64,000 bases of DNA, from the NCBI GenBank assembly GCA_016841245.1, contig JAENZN010000005.1, forward strand, positions 1-64,000. The letters are read 5' to 3'. This DNA is from Syntrophomonas sp. (lineage in GTDB: Bacteria; Bacillota; Syntrophomonadia; Syntrophomonadales; Syntrophomonadaceae). Position numbers and translations under genes: made by a program. Of the stretch, positions 9,299 to 17,931 are shown in pieces. Numbering within the stretch: position 1 is the first letter of the stretch; each line of letters begins with the position of its first letter. The notes beneath the pieces were generated by a model. The model had not been told where the DNA came from. It did not search any database and saw only the letters and a list, made by a program, of their open reading frames with translations.

Positions 9299-10392
9299 AC
9301 GAGAACAAGATAGCAAGCCGGCAGGCCGCTTTCCTGACTTTTTTTTTGATCCTGGGCACTGCCATAATATATATGCCGGAGAGCATTGCCGGGAGAGATA
9401 CCTGGTTATCGACTCTAATAGCAGTTCCAGTCGGCATGTATATTCTTATGGTCATTATTACTTTACAAATGATGTTTCCGGGTAGGAATATTATGGATAT
9501 AAGCGAACTGGTCCTGGGTAAATGGGCCGGCAGAATACTGAATGCATTTTACGTTTGGCTGTTGTTTGTTATTACCACTTTTTATCTTTATGATCTATTC
9601 ATTTTATTGGATATAGTAATACTGGACTTGACACGACAAATACATTACAGCATTCTTATTTTGTTAGCTGCTTATTGTATATACAAAGGCATCAATGCAG
9701 TAGCTCGGCTGGCAGACTTGTTAGTATGGTTAGTAGCATTGTCTTTAGCACTTGGTATCTTTATATCGATTGTGTCTGGTGCAAATTTTTCGTATCTCGC
9801 ACCGGTACTGGTTGACTGGAAACCGGTGATAGCTGGAAGTTTATATGCGGCTAACTGGCCTTTTGCTCAAGTTAGTGTCTTGATCATGTATCTTCCCTTT
9901 ATAAGCGACCTGGCAGAAAAAAGAAGAGCAATTTATTACGGATATCTTATCGGAGCCTTAATTCTAGTGATAAGAAGCATTCTGGTTGTTTCGATACTGG
10001 GAGCAGAGATTACTAAAATTACCAGACATCCGATTTATCAAGCGTTGAGATTATTGGACGTGGGTACTTTTGAACGTATTGACATGATATTTTTTGCATT
10101 ACTATTTATAACCGGCTTTTTTGCCCTGCTTATTTGGTACCAGGGTTTAATACTGGGAGTACAAAAATTATTGGACCGGGCTGAAATGCGATATCTTATA
10201 CTGCCTGTGGGTCTGCTCCTGGTAGTGTTTACCAGCTATATGCTTACTGTCGATATGGAAGTATTTGCCCGACAGGTCCGGGTACTGCCTTTCCATTCCC
10301 TGCCTATACATATTCTCTACCCTACGATCATTTATATTGCAGGCAAAATCTATAAGAAAAGAAATACTGCTTCTAGAGCGGCTGTTCGGTGA
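9295..10392 (+). CDS. Spore germinant receptor B subunit (GerAB family permease), copy 2
   Basis: The protein has 365 residues and about ten membrane segments. It opens MNENKIASRQAAFLTFFLIL, the standard GerAB opening with a polar start and first helix, and continues GTAIIYMPESIAGRDTWLS. It shares the fold of the product at 3658 but is clearly diverged from it. It closes the ger operon and would provide a second ligand-binding permease to pair with the single A subunit. Confidence 0.9.
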   Translation: MNENKIASRQAAFLTFFLILGTAIIYMPESIAGRDTWLSTLIAVPVGMYILMVIITLQMMFPGRNIMDISELVLGKWAGRILNAFYVWLLFVITTFYLYDLFILLDIVILDLTRQIHYSILILLAAYCIYKGINAVARLADLLVWLVALSLALGIFISIVSGANFSYLAPVLVDWKPVIAGSLYAANWPFAQVSVLIMYLPFISDLAEKRRAIYYGYLIGALILVIRSILVVSILGAEITKITRHPIYQALRLLDVGTFERIDMIFFALLFITGFFALLIWYQGLILGVQKLLDRAEMRYLILPVGLLLVVFTSYMLTVDMEVFARQVRVLPFHSLPIHILYPTIIYIAGKIYKKRNTASRAAVR

Positions 10393-10455
10393 GATGTCCT
10401 TGACAGATACTTAGCATGACCGGAGAAATAGGCCCTGTAAATGGCTGATTAAATA

Positions 10456-10489
10456 TAAAAAGGGGCAGCTGACCTTGGTCAAGTACCCC
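10456..10489 (-). terminator. Terminator of degV (- strand)
   Basis: Read on the - strand, GGGG and an interrupted stem with TTGAC/GTCAG around CAAG close on CCCC and are followed by TTTTT. It lies just after the degV stop codon. On the + strand there is no T run, so the ger operon shows no clear terminator of its own. Confidence 0.6.
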
Positions 10490-10504
10490 GTAAGCAAAGC
10501 AGAA

Positions 10505-11350
10505 TTATACTTCGTGGAAACATACACCCAGTAAACCCGGGCCGGTATGTACTCCTAAAACGGGACTTATATCCGAACTCATTAATTCCTTAATATTAGG
10601 CAGTTTTCGCAGACGCTCCGCTAACTTCTGACACTCCTGCTGGGCCCCGCCATGAACTACAGCAAGATTTATTTCTTTTTCGCTGGCAGCAGCTTCTACG
10701 ATCTGCACTAGTTTTTCGATAGACTTTTTTCTCCCCTTGGCTTTACAGTAGGTAAAGTATTTTCCGTCTTCTCCTACCGATATAACCGGCTTTAAATGTA
10801 AAAATTCACCCAGCATCGCTGCGACCTTACCGATACGCCCGCCCCGACGCAGATATTCCAGGGTTTCCAGGATATAATAAACTCTGGCGCTCTCCTGTAG
10901 TTTATGTACTCTTTCGATTACTTTTTCAAAGCTGAGTCCATTTTTAATATTGCGGGCGGCTTCCAGGACAATCCATCCGGTTCCCATGGAGAGGGTTTTA
11001 GAGTCAATGACCTTGATAGTTAAATCATGAACATCCCGGCATATAAACTCTACCGCATTGAAAGTGCCTGAGAGTCCACTGGATATGTGAACTGCAAGTA
11101 CATGGGTAAATCCTTCACTCCTTATTTCTTCCAGGGCTTGTTTGATTTCATCCAGGGAGGGCAGAGAGGTAGTGGGGATTTCTTCCGGCATACGGTTGTA
11201 GACTTCTTCCGGCTGAATCTCAACCCGGTCCGAATATTCATGATCCGGATATACGACTTTGGCTGGCAGCACTTTTACTTTAAATTTTTGTACAAACTCA
11301 TTGGGTAAATCGCACATGCTATCAGTCAAAAGTGCAATCTTTTCTTTCAT
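10505..11350 (-). CDS. degV: DegV family fatty-acid-binding protein
   Basis: The 281 residues open KIALLTDSMCDLP and carry VLPAKVVYPDHEYSDR, PTTSLPS and ISSGLSGTFNA, all signatures of the DegV/EDD fold family. These proteins bind a fatty acid; in FakB paralogues they present it to the fatty-acid kinase FakA. No fakA is in this window, so use in kinase-mediated fatty-acid uptake is only possible. AAAGGAGC precedes the ATG. It is transcribed divergently from ylxM-ffh. Confidence 0.92.
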   Translation of the reverse strand: MKEKIALLTDSMCDLPNEFVQKFKVKVLPAKVVYPDHEYSDRVEIQPEEVYNRMPEEIPTTSLPSLDEIKQALEEIRSEGFTHVLAVHISSGLSGTFNAVEFICRDVHDLTIKVIDSKTLSMGTGWIVLEAARNIKNGLSFEKVIERVHKLQESARVYYILETLEYLRRGGRIGKVAAMLGEFLHLKPVISVGEDGKYFTYCKAKGRKKSIEKLVQIVEAAASEKEINLAVVHGGAQQECQKLAERLRKLPNIKELMSSDISPVLGVHTGPGLLGVCFHEV

Positions 11351-11454
11351 ATAACTGCTCCTTTAAAATATTATTTTATGTTATTATGACATAATCCTCC
11401 TTATTCTATTCTATATATAATCTACATTATGGTAAAGGCAAATTTATTGCTTTC

Positions 11455-11483
11455 TTGACACTGGCGGTAAATATGAGTAAACT
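11455..11483 (+). promoter_or_regulatory. Sigma-A promoter of ylxM-ffh
   Basis: TTGACA (11455-11460) is separated by exactly 17 bases from TAAACT (11478-11483), about 44 bases upstream of the ylxM start. No competing terminator lies between. Confidence 0.75.
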
Positions 11484-11526
11484 TTATGGGTAAAGTGATT
11501 TTACTTTACACATGGAGAAGCTGAAA

Positions 11527-11871
11527 ATGATCGAAAAGACTGAGAAGATAATAATGCTTAAAGATTTTTATGGGCCGCTGCTTACTTATAAGCAGCAGGA
11601 GGTCCTGAATCTTTATTATGAGAATGACTGGTCGCTGTCTGAAATTGCAGATAGTATGAGGATATCTAGGCAGGGTGTTTATGACTTGTTAAGGAGAGCA
11701 GAACAAGCCCTGGCTGATTATGAACAGCGACTCTGCTTGCTGGAACGATTTTCCCTCACTCGGAAACATCTAGATAAAGTATTTATTTTATTAAACGACA
11801 CGACATCAGTAGATAGAAACAAGATAGATGATGCTTTGGTGATATTAAGGAAAATTGATGATTTAATTTGA
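11527..11871 (+). CDS. ylxM: YlxM-family SRP-associated HTH protein
   Basis: The product has 114 residues when started at the ATG at 11527, which has GGAG nine bases upstream; an ATG at 11512 has no ribosome binding site. DFYGPLLTYKQQEVLNLYY followed by the HTH SLSEIADSMRISRQGVYDLLRR matches the YlxM/p13 family. YlxM is encoded next to ffh in Firmicutes and is known in streptococci to modulate the signal recognition particle. The stop lies 17 bases before ffh. Confidence 0.9.
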   Translation: MIEKTEKIIMLKDFYGPLLTYKQQEVLNLYYENDWSLSEIADSMRISRQGVYDLLRRAEQALADYEQRLCLLERFSLTRKHLDKVFILLNDTTSVDRNKIDDALVILRKIDDLI

Positions 11872-11888
11872 GATAAAGGAGATTTACA

Positions 11889-13235
11889 GTGGCTTTTGAA
11901 GGGCTATCACAAAGACTGCAGGATGTTTTTAAGAAACTGCGGGGAAAAGGGAAAATCAGTGAAGAAGATGTAAACTTAGCTATGCGAGAAGTACGTCTGG
12001 CTCTGCTGGAAGCTGATGTGAATTTTAAGGTCGTAAAAGGTTTCATCGGACGGGTCAAAGAAAGAGCCATCGGGCAGGAAGTCTTGCAAAGTTTGACTCC
12101 CGGACAGCAGATTATTAAAATTGTTCACGATGAGATGGCTGCCTTGATGGGTGGATCAGAAAGCAAATTAACTTTTTCCTCCCGGCCTCCCACCATCTTT
12201 ATGGCAGTCGGGCTGCAGGGGGCTGGAAAAACTACTACGGTGGCCAAGTTAGGCAAGGTTTTAGTGAAACAAGGAAGAAAACCCCTGCTGGTGGCCTGCG
12301 ATATTTACCGACCTGCAGCCATTAAACAGCTGCAGGTTTTGGGAGAACAAACTGGAATACCGGTCTTTGCTATGGGACAAAACAAACCACTGGATATTGC
12401 CCGGGCTTCCATTGAGTATGCTAAAAACCGGGGCTGTGACATGATAATACTGGATACCGCCGGGAGGCTGCATATTGACAATGAAATGATGGATGAATTA
12501 GTTCAGATTAAAGAGGCGGTTAACCCGAATGAAATACTCCTGGTAGTAGATGCTATGACCGGACAGGATGCGGTTAATGTTTCTGATCATTTTAATTCCC
12601 AATTAGGGCTATCTGGAGTTATTTTAACTAAACTGGATGGCGACAGCAGGGGTGGGGCAGCTTTATCAGTTAAAGCAGTAACCGGTTGTGCTATCAAGTT
12701 TGTCGGTATGGGCGAGAAATTGGATGCCCTGGAACCATTTTATCCAGATCGTATGGCATCAAGAATACTGGGGATGGGTGATGTATTAAGTCTGGTGGAA
12801 AAAGCCCAGGCTAATATAGACCAGGATAAAGCCCGGGAGATGGAACGTAAAATCAGAGAACAGGAATTTACCCTGGAAGATTTTTTGGAACAGATGCAGC
12901 AGGTTAAATCAATGGGCCCCCTGGACGAGCTGCTGGGCATGATACCCGGTATGGGGAAAAAACTTAAAGGGATGCCAGCCAGTTTCGATGATAAAGAAAT
13001 CGTTCATATTGAAGCGATTATACAATCAATGACTACTGACGAAAGGAGGAATCCCTCTATTATCAACGGCAGCCGTAAAAAACGCATTGCCCGAGGGAGC
13101 GGAACCCGGGTTCAAGATGTCAACCGCTTATTAAAACAGTTTGAAGAGTCCCGGAAGATGATGAAACAATTGGCAGACATGAGTAAGAAAGGGAAAAAAG
13201 GAGGTTTTCCTCCCTTGAATTTTCCCTTCAATTAA
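11889..13235 (+). CDS. ffh: Signal recognition particle protein Ffh (SRP54)
   Basis: The 448-residue SRP GTPase targets nascent membrane proteins with FtsY and SRP RNA. It has the N domain (about 1-85), the G domain with GLQGAGKTTT, DTAGR and TKLDGD motifs, and a Met-rich M domain from about 300. The M domain includes MGPLDELLGMIPGM and the RNA-binding helix near GSRKKRIARGSGT. The start is GTG behind AAGGAG. The SRP RNA gene itself was not found in the window. Confidence 0.97.
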   Translation: MAFEGLSQRLQDVFKKLRGKGKISEEDVNLAMREVRLALLEADVNFKVVKGFIGRVKERAIGQEVLQSLTPGQQIIKIVHDEMAALMGGSESKLTFSSRPPTIFMAVGLQGAGKTTTVAKLGKVLVKQGRKPLLVACDIYRPAAIKQLQVLGEQTGIPVFAMGQNKPLDIARASIEYAKNRGCDMIILDTAGRLHIDNEMMDELVQIKEAVNPNEILLVVDAMTGQDAVNVSDHFNSQLGLSGVILTKLDGDSRGGAALSVKAVTGCAIKFVGMGEKLDALEPFYPDRMASRILGMGDVLSLVEKAQANIDQDKAREMERKIREQEFTLEDFLEQMQQVKSMGPLDELLGMIPGMGKKLKGMPASFDDKEIVHIEAIIQSMTTDERRNPSIINGSRKKRIARGSGTRVQDVNRLLKQFEESRKMMKQLADMSKKGKKGGFPPLNFPFN

Positions 13236-13553
13236 AAATACCCCCCATGTTCGCAGGCCACAACCATTAATGAACATTGGTTGAGGGTGGGGCTGAAGGC
13301 TTAAGAACGCTGGGGGCCGGTCTTAGCTCTTAATTGTAAGTTAGCTGAGTGTGGTGCTCGAGATTGGTTGATTAGAAGAGTTATGTTCCTGCTCTTAGAA
13401 TCGCCTTTATCCCTGCGCTAACCTTAAGAATCCATCCCTAAGCTGTTTTCTTATTAACATCAGTCATTTGATAGGGAGTAAACGTATATACCATGTTTTT
13501 TTTATATCTTTGCTCCCATGGAATAATGAAATAATGTAGAGGAGGTGAAGTGA
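13236..13553 (+). other. ffh-rpsP intergenic region
   Basis: This 318-base stretch carries no gene. Just after ffh there are two overlapping inverted repeats (ATGTTC/GAACAT and CAACCA/TGGTTG, roughly 13248-13286), which could form alternative hairpins. No T run follows, so I do not call a terminator. The region before GAGGAGGTGA (rpsP ribosome binding site) is long enough for an rpsP leader. I recognise no known ribosomal-protein leader motif in it. Confidence 0.4.
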
Positions 13554-13820
13554 GTGGCAACAAAAATAAGACTAAAAAGAATGGGTGCCAAGAAAAGACC
13601 TTTTTATAGAGTCGTGGTAGCAGATGCTAGATCTCCACGTGACGGTAGATTTATTGAGGAATTAGGGTATTATGATCCTACGACCAATCCTGCCACTGTG
13701 AAAATTGATGAAGAAAAGGCTTTGAAATGGCTCGCAACTGGAGCAAAAGCATCTGACACGGTTAGATCGCTTTTGAAAAAACAGGGTATCATGGCCAAAT
13801 TCGCTGAAAGCCGTAAATAA
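13554..13820 (+). CDS. rpsP: 30S ribosomal protein S16
   Basis: The 88-residue protein contains the S16 signature [29 protein letters not shown] and ends KFAESRK. It starts with GTG behind GAGGAGGTGA. The order ffh-rpsP-khpA-rimM-trmD-rplS is the standard Firmicutes arrangement. Confidence 0.98.
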   Translation: MATKIRLKRMGAKKRPFYRVVVADARSPRDGRFIEELGYYDPTTNPATVKIDEEKALKWLATGAKASDTVRSLLKKQGIMAKFAESRK

Positions 13821-13849
13821 TTTTAACTCAGGCAGGGGGTGAAACATAA

Positions 13850-14080
13850 GTGAAAACGCTTGTGGAATATATTGCCAGGTCTCTGGTGGATAACCCGGAT
13901 GTGGTCCAGGTCACGGAGATCGAAGGAGAAAGGTCTATCATTATTGAACTCCGAGTTGCGCCTGATGATATGGGGAAGGTAATTGGTAAACAGGGAAAAA
14001 TAGCCAAATCCATTCGCACCCTTACCAAGGCAACGGCAGCAAAAGAAGGAAAAAGAGTAGTAGTGGAGATATTGAGGTAA
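13850..14080 (+). CDS. khpA: KH-domain RNA-binding protein KhpA
   Basis: The 76-residue single type-II KH domain carries the nucleotide-binding GKVIGKQGKIAKSIR loop (GxxG). It starts with GTG behind GGGGGTGA. KhpA binds RNA, often with KhpB/Jag. It lies between rpsP and rimM as usual. A short hairpin, AGGGCTATA/TATAGCCCT, follows the stop (about 14083-14101). Confidence 0.95.
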   Translation: MKTLVEYIARSLVDNPDVVQVTEIEGERSIIIELRVAPDDMGKVIGKQGKIAKSIRTLTKATAAKEGKRVVVEILR

Positions 14081-14101
14081 GAGGGCTATATTATAGCCCT
14101 T

Positions 14102-14198
14102 CAGGCCGATGACAAAAGACCTTAACAGGATAACCCCGGCACGGGGTTGGTCGCCGGAAGGGGCTTCTGTCATCGGCCTGGCAGCTTGCCGACTTTGT
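14102..14198. repeat. Dispersed palindromic intergenic repeat, copy 1
   Basis: CAGGCCGATGACA (14102-14114) pairs with TGTCATCGGCCTG (14168-14180) around an inner AACCCC/GGGGTT hairpin. The right arm and its flank (14164-14198) recur in inverted orientation at 20543-20577 with 34 of 35 bases identical. This marks an interspersed repeat family. Confidence 0.85.
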
Positions 14199-14295
14199 TT
14201 ACAAGCTGGAGGGCAATAAGTTAGTCCTTATGTTTTTTGTAATCGAAACTGTATGGGGATAGGTATCTCTTAATGGTTTGCAAGAGGTGATGCAG

Positions 14296-14817
14296 GTGCA
14301 GGAAAAAGAACTTATCAGCATAGGGAGAATAACTGGAACCCATGGATATCATGGCTTAGTTAAGGTGAGCCCGCTCACTGATTTCCCGGATAGATTTAAT
14401 GAACTGCAAAAGATTATTCTTGACACCGACAGGGAACAAAATGAATTTGTCATCGAAACCTGTAGGAAGCATAAACAACAGCTGCTAATCAAATTTAGCC
14501 ATATTGATAATTTGGAGACAGCCAAACAGTATTATGGGGCTTTGATTAAAATTTCGGAGGAACAATTATATCCGTTACCCGAAGGACATTATTATCACTT
14601 TCAACTACAGGGAATGCAGGTGGAAGATATTGAATTGGGCAGGTTGGGAGAGTTAAAGGATATATTTGAGACCGGGGCTAATGATGTATATGTAATAATG
14701 TCAGAGCAGTATGGAGAGGTATTGATACCGGCCATTAAGGATGTGATTCTGGATGTGGACCTGGAACTCAATAGGATGCGGGTAAAATTATTGCCTGGAC
14801 TTATAGAGCACAAGTAA
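14296..14817 (+). CDS. rimM: Ribosome maturation factor RimM
   Basis: RimM is needed for 30S maturation and binds S19. The product opens ISIGRITGTHGYHGLVKV and DFPDRF, the typical RimM N-terminal barrel. The C-terminal PRC-barrel is marked by GANDVYVI and EVLIPAIKDVILDVDLE. I prefer GTG 14296 because AGAGGTG lies six bases upstream. TTG 14278 and ATG 14290 are in frame but badly spaced. The length of 173 residues is normal. Confidence 0.93.
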   Translation: MQEKELISIGRITGTHGYHGLVKVSPLTDFPDRFNELQKIILDTDREQNEFVIETCRKHKQQLLIKFSHIDNLETAKQYYGALIKISEEQLYPLPEGHYYHFQLQGMQVEDIELGRLGELKDIFETGANDVYVIMSEQYGEVLIPAIKDVILDVDLELNRMRVKLLPGLIEHK

Positions 14818-14836
14818 TCAATATCCAGGAGGAAAC

Positions 14837-15562
14837 ATGAGAATAGATATATTAACCCTTTTCCCGCAAGTTTTTTCTTCCACCTTTGAGGAAAGTATAA
14901 TAAAAAGAGCGCGGGACAAATCTCTGGCTGAAATTAATATTGCCAACATAAGGGATTTTGCTGCGAACAAACATATGCAGGTTGATGATTATCTCTATGG
15001 AGGAGGACCAGGGATGGTCATGAAAGCTGATGTAGTTCAGGCTGCTATAAAGCATCACCAGACCGAGGATTCATGGGTGATTTATATGTCTCCTCAGGGG
15101 AAAGCGTTGAATCAGAGCAGAGTACAGGAACTGGCCTATAAAAAGCATCTCATTGTTCTGTGCGGGCATTATGAAGGAATAGATGAGAGGGCAGCAGATA
15201 TATTTGATGAGGAAATATCTATCGGAGATTATATACTCACCGGAGGGGAGATCCCAGCCATGGTATTGATAGATGCAACTGTACGGCTGATCCCCGGAGT
15301 CCTGGGAGATGAAAAATCACTGGAAGAGGAATCTTTTTCCACATCACTGCTGGAATATCCTCACTATACTCGCCCTCAGGTATATGCGGATCGAGAAGTG
15401 CCACCAGTGCTGGTTTCGGGACACCATGAAAATATTCGGAAGTGGAGAAAGAAGCAAAGTCTCTTGCGAACTTTATTGAAGCGTCCTGATCTGCTCCTGA
15501 AGCACCAGTTCGATGAAGAAGAACAACAATTATTGTATGAAATATTGTTCGAGGGAGAATAA
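14837..15562 (+). CDS. trmD: tRNA (guanine-N1)-methyltransferase
   Basis: The 241-residue SPOUT methyltransferase makes m1G37. Its knot motifs are visible: DDYLYGGGPGMVMKADVV, LCGHYEGIDERA and ISIGDYILTGGEIPAMVLIDA. AGGAGG precedes the ATG and it follows rimM by 19 bases. Confidence 0.97.
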   Translation: MRIDILTLFPQVFSSTFEESIIKRARDKSLAEINIANIRDFAANKHMQVDDYLYGGGPGMVMKADVVQAAIKHHQTEDSWVIYMSPQGKALNQSRVQELAYKKHLIVLCGHYEGIDERAADIFDEEISIGDYILTGGEIPAMVLIDATVRLIPGVLGDEKSLEEESFSTSLLEYPHYTRPQVYADREVPPVLVSGHHENIRKWRKKQSLLRTLLKRPDLLLKHQFDEEEQQLLYEILFEGE

Positions 15563-15567
15563 AAGCA

Positions 15568-16146
15568 GTGAGGAAATCCAGGGTGTATATAGCACTCCTT
15601 CATTACCCGATGTATAACAAGAGAATGGACACCGTAACCACATCCATTACTAATCTGGATTTACATGATATATCCAGAGCTGCACGAACCTACAATGTCG
15701 AAGGATTTTTTGTAGTTCATCCATCTCAGAATCAGCATAATCTTTTGAATGAAATACTGGCTTATTGGCGCCAGGGATATGGTGCTCAATACAATCCGGA
15801 TCGTCAGGAGGCTTTTAGTATATTAAAGACGGCTCTTGATCTGGATAGCGTTATAGCAGATATCGAAAGGGAAACTGGAAATAAGCCGTTAACGGTAGCG
15901 ACCGATGCACGGGTTTACCCTCATAACATTCCCTGCTATAAGATGAAGAAACTTATTTTCGGTGAAGAACAGGTCTTTGTCCTGCTCTTTGGAACCGGCT
16001 GGGGAATAAGCCAGGAGTTCATAGAAAAATGTGATTATATATTGGAACCGGTGCAGGCAGGCAGTGATTACAATCATTTATCAGTGAGAAGTGCAGTTTC
16101 AATTATATTGGACCGATTATTAGGTGAATTTTGGTTCCAGAATTAG
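15568..16146 (+). CDS. SPOUT-type RNA methyltransferase (RNA_Me_trans family)
   Basis: The 192-residue protein opens VYIALLHYPMYNKRMDTVTT and contains LLFGTGWGISQEF, the pattern of the uncharacterised RNA_Me_trans SPOUT family that often sits beside trmD. The glycine-rich GTGWG loop is the likely SAM site. The target is unknown. It starts with GTG (GGAG ten bases upstream), five bases after the trmD stop. Confidence 0.85.
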   Translation: MRKSRVYIALLHYPMYNKRMDTVTTSITNLDLHDISRAARTYNVEGFFVVHPSQNQHNLLNEILAYWRQGYGAQYNPDRQEAFSILKTALDLDSVIADIERETGNKPLTVATDARVYPHNIPCYKMKKLIFGEEQVFVLLFGTGWGISQEFIEKCDYILEPVQAGSDYNHLSVRSAVSIILDRLLGEFWFQN

Positions 16147-16152
16147 TTTTTC

Positions 16153-16181
16153 TTGAGAATATAAAGCCACTGTGATATAAT
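16153..16181 (+). promoter_or_regulatory. Sigma-A promoter of rplS
   Basis: TTGAGA (16153-16158), a 17-base spacer and a perfect TATAAT (16176-16181) precede rplS by about 80 bases. The ribosomal protein therefore has its own promoter besides read-through from trmD. Confidence 0.85.
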
Positions 16182-16260
16182 ACCCATGTTCTGTGTAAAA
16201 AAGGTGGTCCGCTGCATTAATGTAGGATGTATGAACACCTGTTGGAAGGAGGTTGAAGGA
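16182..16260 (+). promoter_or_regulatory. rplS 5' leader, possible L19 autoregulatory leader
   Basis: The leader of about 70 bases between the promoter and rplS contains AGGTG and CACCT arms that can enclose a hairpin just before GGAAGGAGG. Firmicutes rplS genes commonly carry an L19 leader motif bound by the protein. I infer the match from position and the hairpin only. Confidence 0.45.
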
Positions 16261-16611
16261 ATGAAAGATATCATTAGATCCATAGAAGAAGAATATTATA
16301 AGCAGGATATTCCCCGTTTCGGCCCTGGAGATACCGTGAAGGTACATGTTAAGGTAGTCGAGGGCACGCGGGAAAGAATACAGGTATTCGAGGGAACCGT
16401 AATAAAAATAAGAGGTGGAGGCCTATCCCGTACCTTTACCGTTAGAAGGATTTCTTATGGCGTAGCTGTAGAAAGAACATTTCCTATACACTCACCAAGA
16501 ATCGATAAAATTGAAGTTACCAGGCGGGGTAAAGTGCGTCGGGCCCGGTTGTATTACTTGAGAAAACTTATGGGTAAAAAGGCTCGGGTTAAAGAAAAAG
16601 GCAGATACTAG
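16261..16611 (+). CDS. rplS: 50S ribosomal protein L19
   Basis: The 116-residue product contains the L19 signatures [26 protein letters not shown] and [21 protein letters not shown]. The ATG at 16261 with GGAAGGAGGTTGAAG upstream is the start. The frame is open further upstream, but that part is promoter and leader. Confidence 0.98.
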   Translation: MKDIIRSIEEEYYKQDIPRFGPGDTVKVHVKVVEGTRERIQVFEGTVIKIRGGGLSRTFTVRRISYGVAVERTFPIHSPRIDKIEVTRRGKVRRARLYYLRKLMGKKARVKEKGRY

Positions 16612-16621
16612 CAAGCTGAAA

Positions 16622-16649
16622 AGAATACCTAGGAGGTATTCTTTTTTTT
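16622..16649 (+). terminator. Terminator of rplS
   Basis: AGAATACC (16622-16629) pairs with GGTATTCT (16635-16642) and is followed by eight T residues. Confidence 0.92.
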
Positions 16650-16655
16650 AACGGG

Positions 16656-16732
16656 GAAGCAAGGGGACGGTTCTTTTGCTTCCCATACAAGGTGCTAAAA
16701 AGAAGGAAGCGAAAGAACCGTCCCCTTGCTTC
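16656..16732. repeat. 28-bp inverted repeat (GGGGACGGTTCTTT family)
   Basis: The arms 16656-16683 and 16705-16732 are reverse complements with a single mismatch around a 21-base loop. Both contain AAGCAAGGGGACGGTTCTTT. A degenerate copy lies at 17582-17607. The right arm ends where the rbgA Shine-Dalgarno begins, so the hairpin could affect rbgA expression. Confidence 0.9.
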
Positions 16733-16743
16733 GAGGGTGTATT

Positions 16744-17580
16744 ATGAGCATTAACTGGTATCCCGGGCATATGGTTAAGGCCCGACGGGAAATTGAAAAA
16801 AATCTTAAAATGGTAGATATGGTACTGATACTGCTGGATGCTAGAGCGCCTTTCTCCTGTAGAAATATTGATCTGGAAAGAATAGCCGGCAAAAAACGTA
16901 TCATTATGATATTCAGCAAGGTGGATCTGGCTGACCCCAACGATACCAGGAAATTTGCAGCCCAATTCGCGGAAGAAGGAATCCCGGTAGCCACTATAAA
17001 TTCCTTAAATGGTAAAGGAAGCAAGGGGGTACTTCAATTAGTAAGCGATACTTTCCGTGAACAGGCGGATAAATTGCTGGCCAGGGGCAGACGAGTCCGG
17101 GCAGCACGGGTTATGGTGGCTGGGGTTCCTAATGTTGGAAAATCAACCTTTCTAAACTGTCTGGTAGGGAAAAAAGTAGCTCAGACCGGTGCCAAACCAG
17201 GTGTGACCAGGGGGCAGCAGTGGATTCGTATACGGGATGATATTGAATTAATGGATACACCCGGACTGATGTGGCCTAAAATTGAAAATGACCAGCAGGG
17301 TATGAAACTTGCGCTTTTAAACATCGTGGGAGAAAATGCCTACCAGGAATATGAAGTTGCTCTTTTTTTGCTGGAAGTATTGAAAGAGAAAAAACCCGAT
17401 GTATTATTGGATAAGCTTAAGCTAAAAGATATTAACAAGCCTAATGAGGAAATATTGTACGACATATCAATTCTAAGGGGACATTTACTTAAAGAAGGAC
17501 GTCCAGATACAGCAAAGACCTGCAAATTACTTTTGCAGGATTTTCGCAAAGGAAAGCTGGGACGAATCAGTTTGGATTAG
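16744..17580 (+). CDS. rbgA: Ribosome biogenesis GTPase RbgA (YlqF)
   Basis: This 278-residue circularly permuted GTPase acts in late 50S assembly. Motif order is G4 (SKVD, 58-61), G1 (GVPNVGKST, 127-135), G2 Thr155 and G3 (DTPG, 171-174), followed by the C-terminal ANTAR-like helical domain. G4 has Ser in place of the usual Asn. The N-terminal INWYPGHM is typical. ATG 16744 with GAGGGTG five bases upstream is the start; the in-frame TTG 16726 lies inside the repeat. In Bacillus rbgA is followed directly by rnhB; here they are 26 kb apart. Confidence 0.95.
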   Translation: MSINWYPGHMVKARREIEKNLKMVDMVLILLDARAPFSCRNIDLERIAGKKRIIMIFSKVDLADPNDTRKFAAQFAEEGIPVATINSLNGKGSKGVLQLVSDTFREQADKLLARGRRVRAARVMVAGVPNVGKSTFLNCLVGKKVAQTGAKPGVTRGQQWIRIRDDIELMDTPGLMWPKIENDQQGMKLALLNIVGENAYQEYEVALFLLEVLKEKKPDVLLDKLKLKDINKPNEEILYDISILRGHLLKEGRPDTAKTCKLLLQDFRKGKLGRISLD

Positions 17581-17781
17581 CAAGCAAAAGGGCTGTCCCC
17601 TTGCTTCCCGGGATTGAATAAACACCATTGATAGTATATAATTGCCATATAATGAAAATAAGAGAAAAATAGAATGAATTGCTATAATGGATTTTAATAC
17701 TATCGGTGACGTTTAGTAAATATAATAGTAAGAGCCGGGAAAAATATGAATAAATGCCCATTACTGAAAGAGAGCCCAGAG

Positions 17782-17810
17782 CCCCTTCATGTTAGAAGGG
17801 GTTTTTTATT
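17782..17810 (+). terminator. Terminator preceded by GAGAGCC...AGAGCCCC motif
   Basis: CCCCTTC (17782-17788) pairs with GAAGGGG (17795-17801) and six T residues follow. The left flank at 17770-17785 (GAGAGCCCAGAGCCCC) closely resembles the motif that precedes both hairpins in the com-like region near 23.7 and 24.0 kb. Confidence 0.85.
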
Positions 17811-17922
17811 TTGAGGGGGGTGAGGTTAAAAGGTTAGTTGGATCAAATCGTATGGTATGGATACTGATATTGATGCCAGTATGGTCAGGTTAGACATCGA
17901 GCTGCTCGTATAGAAATCACTC

Positions 17923-17931
17923 TGTTATAAT
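17923..17931 (+). promoter_or_regulatory. Extended -10 promoter for capA-like gene
   Basis: TG-T-TATAAT lies 42 bases before the CapA start. No good -35 is visible, as expected for an extended -10 promoter. Confidence 0.55.

Noticed and set aside
13236-13553. SRP (4.5S) RNA gene beside ffh
   Set aside because: The conserved GGAAGGAAGCAGC-type SRP apical loop is absent on both strands of this gap.
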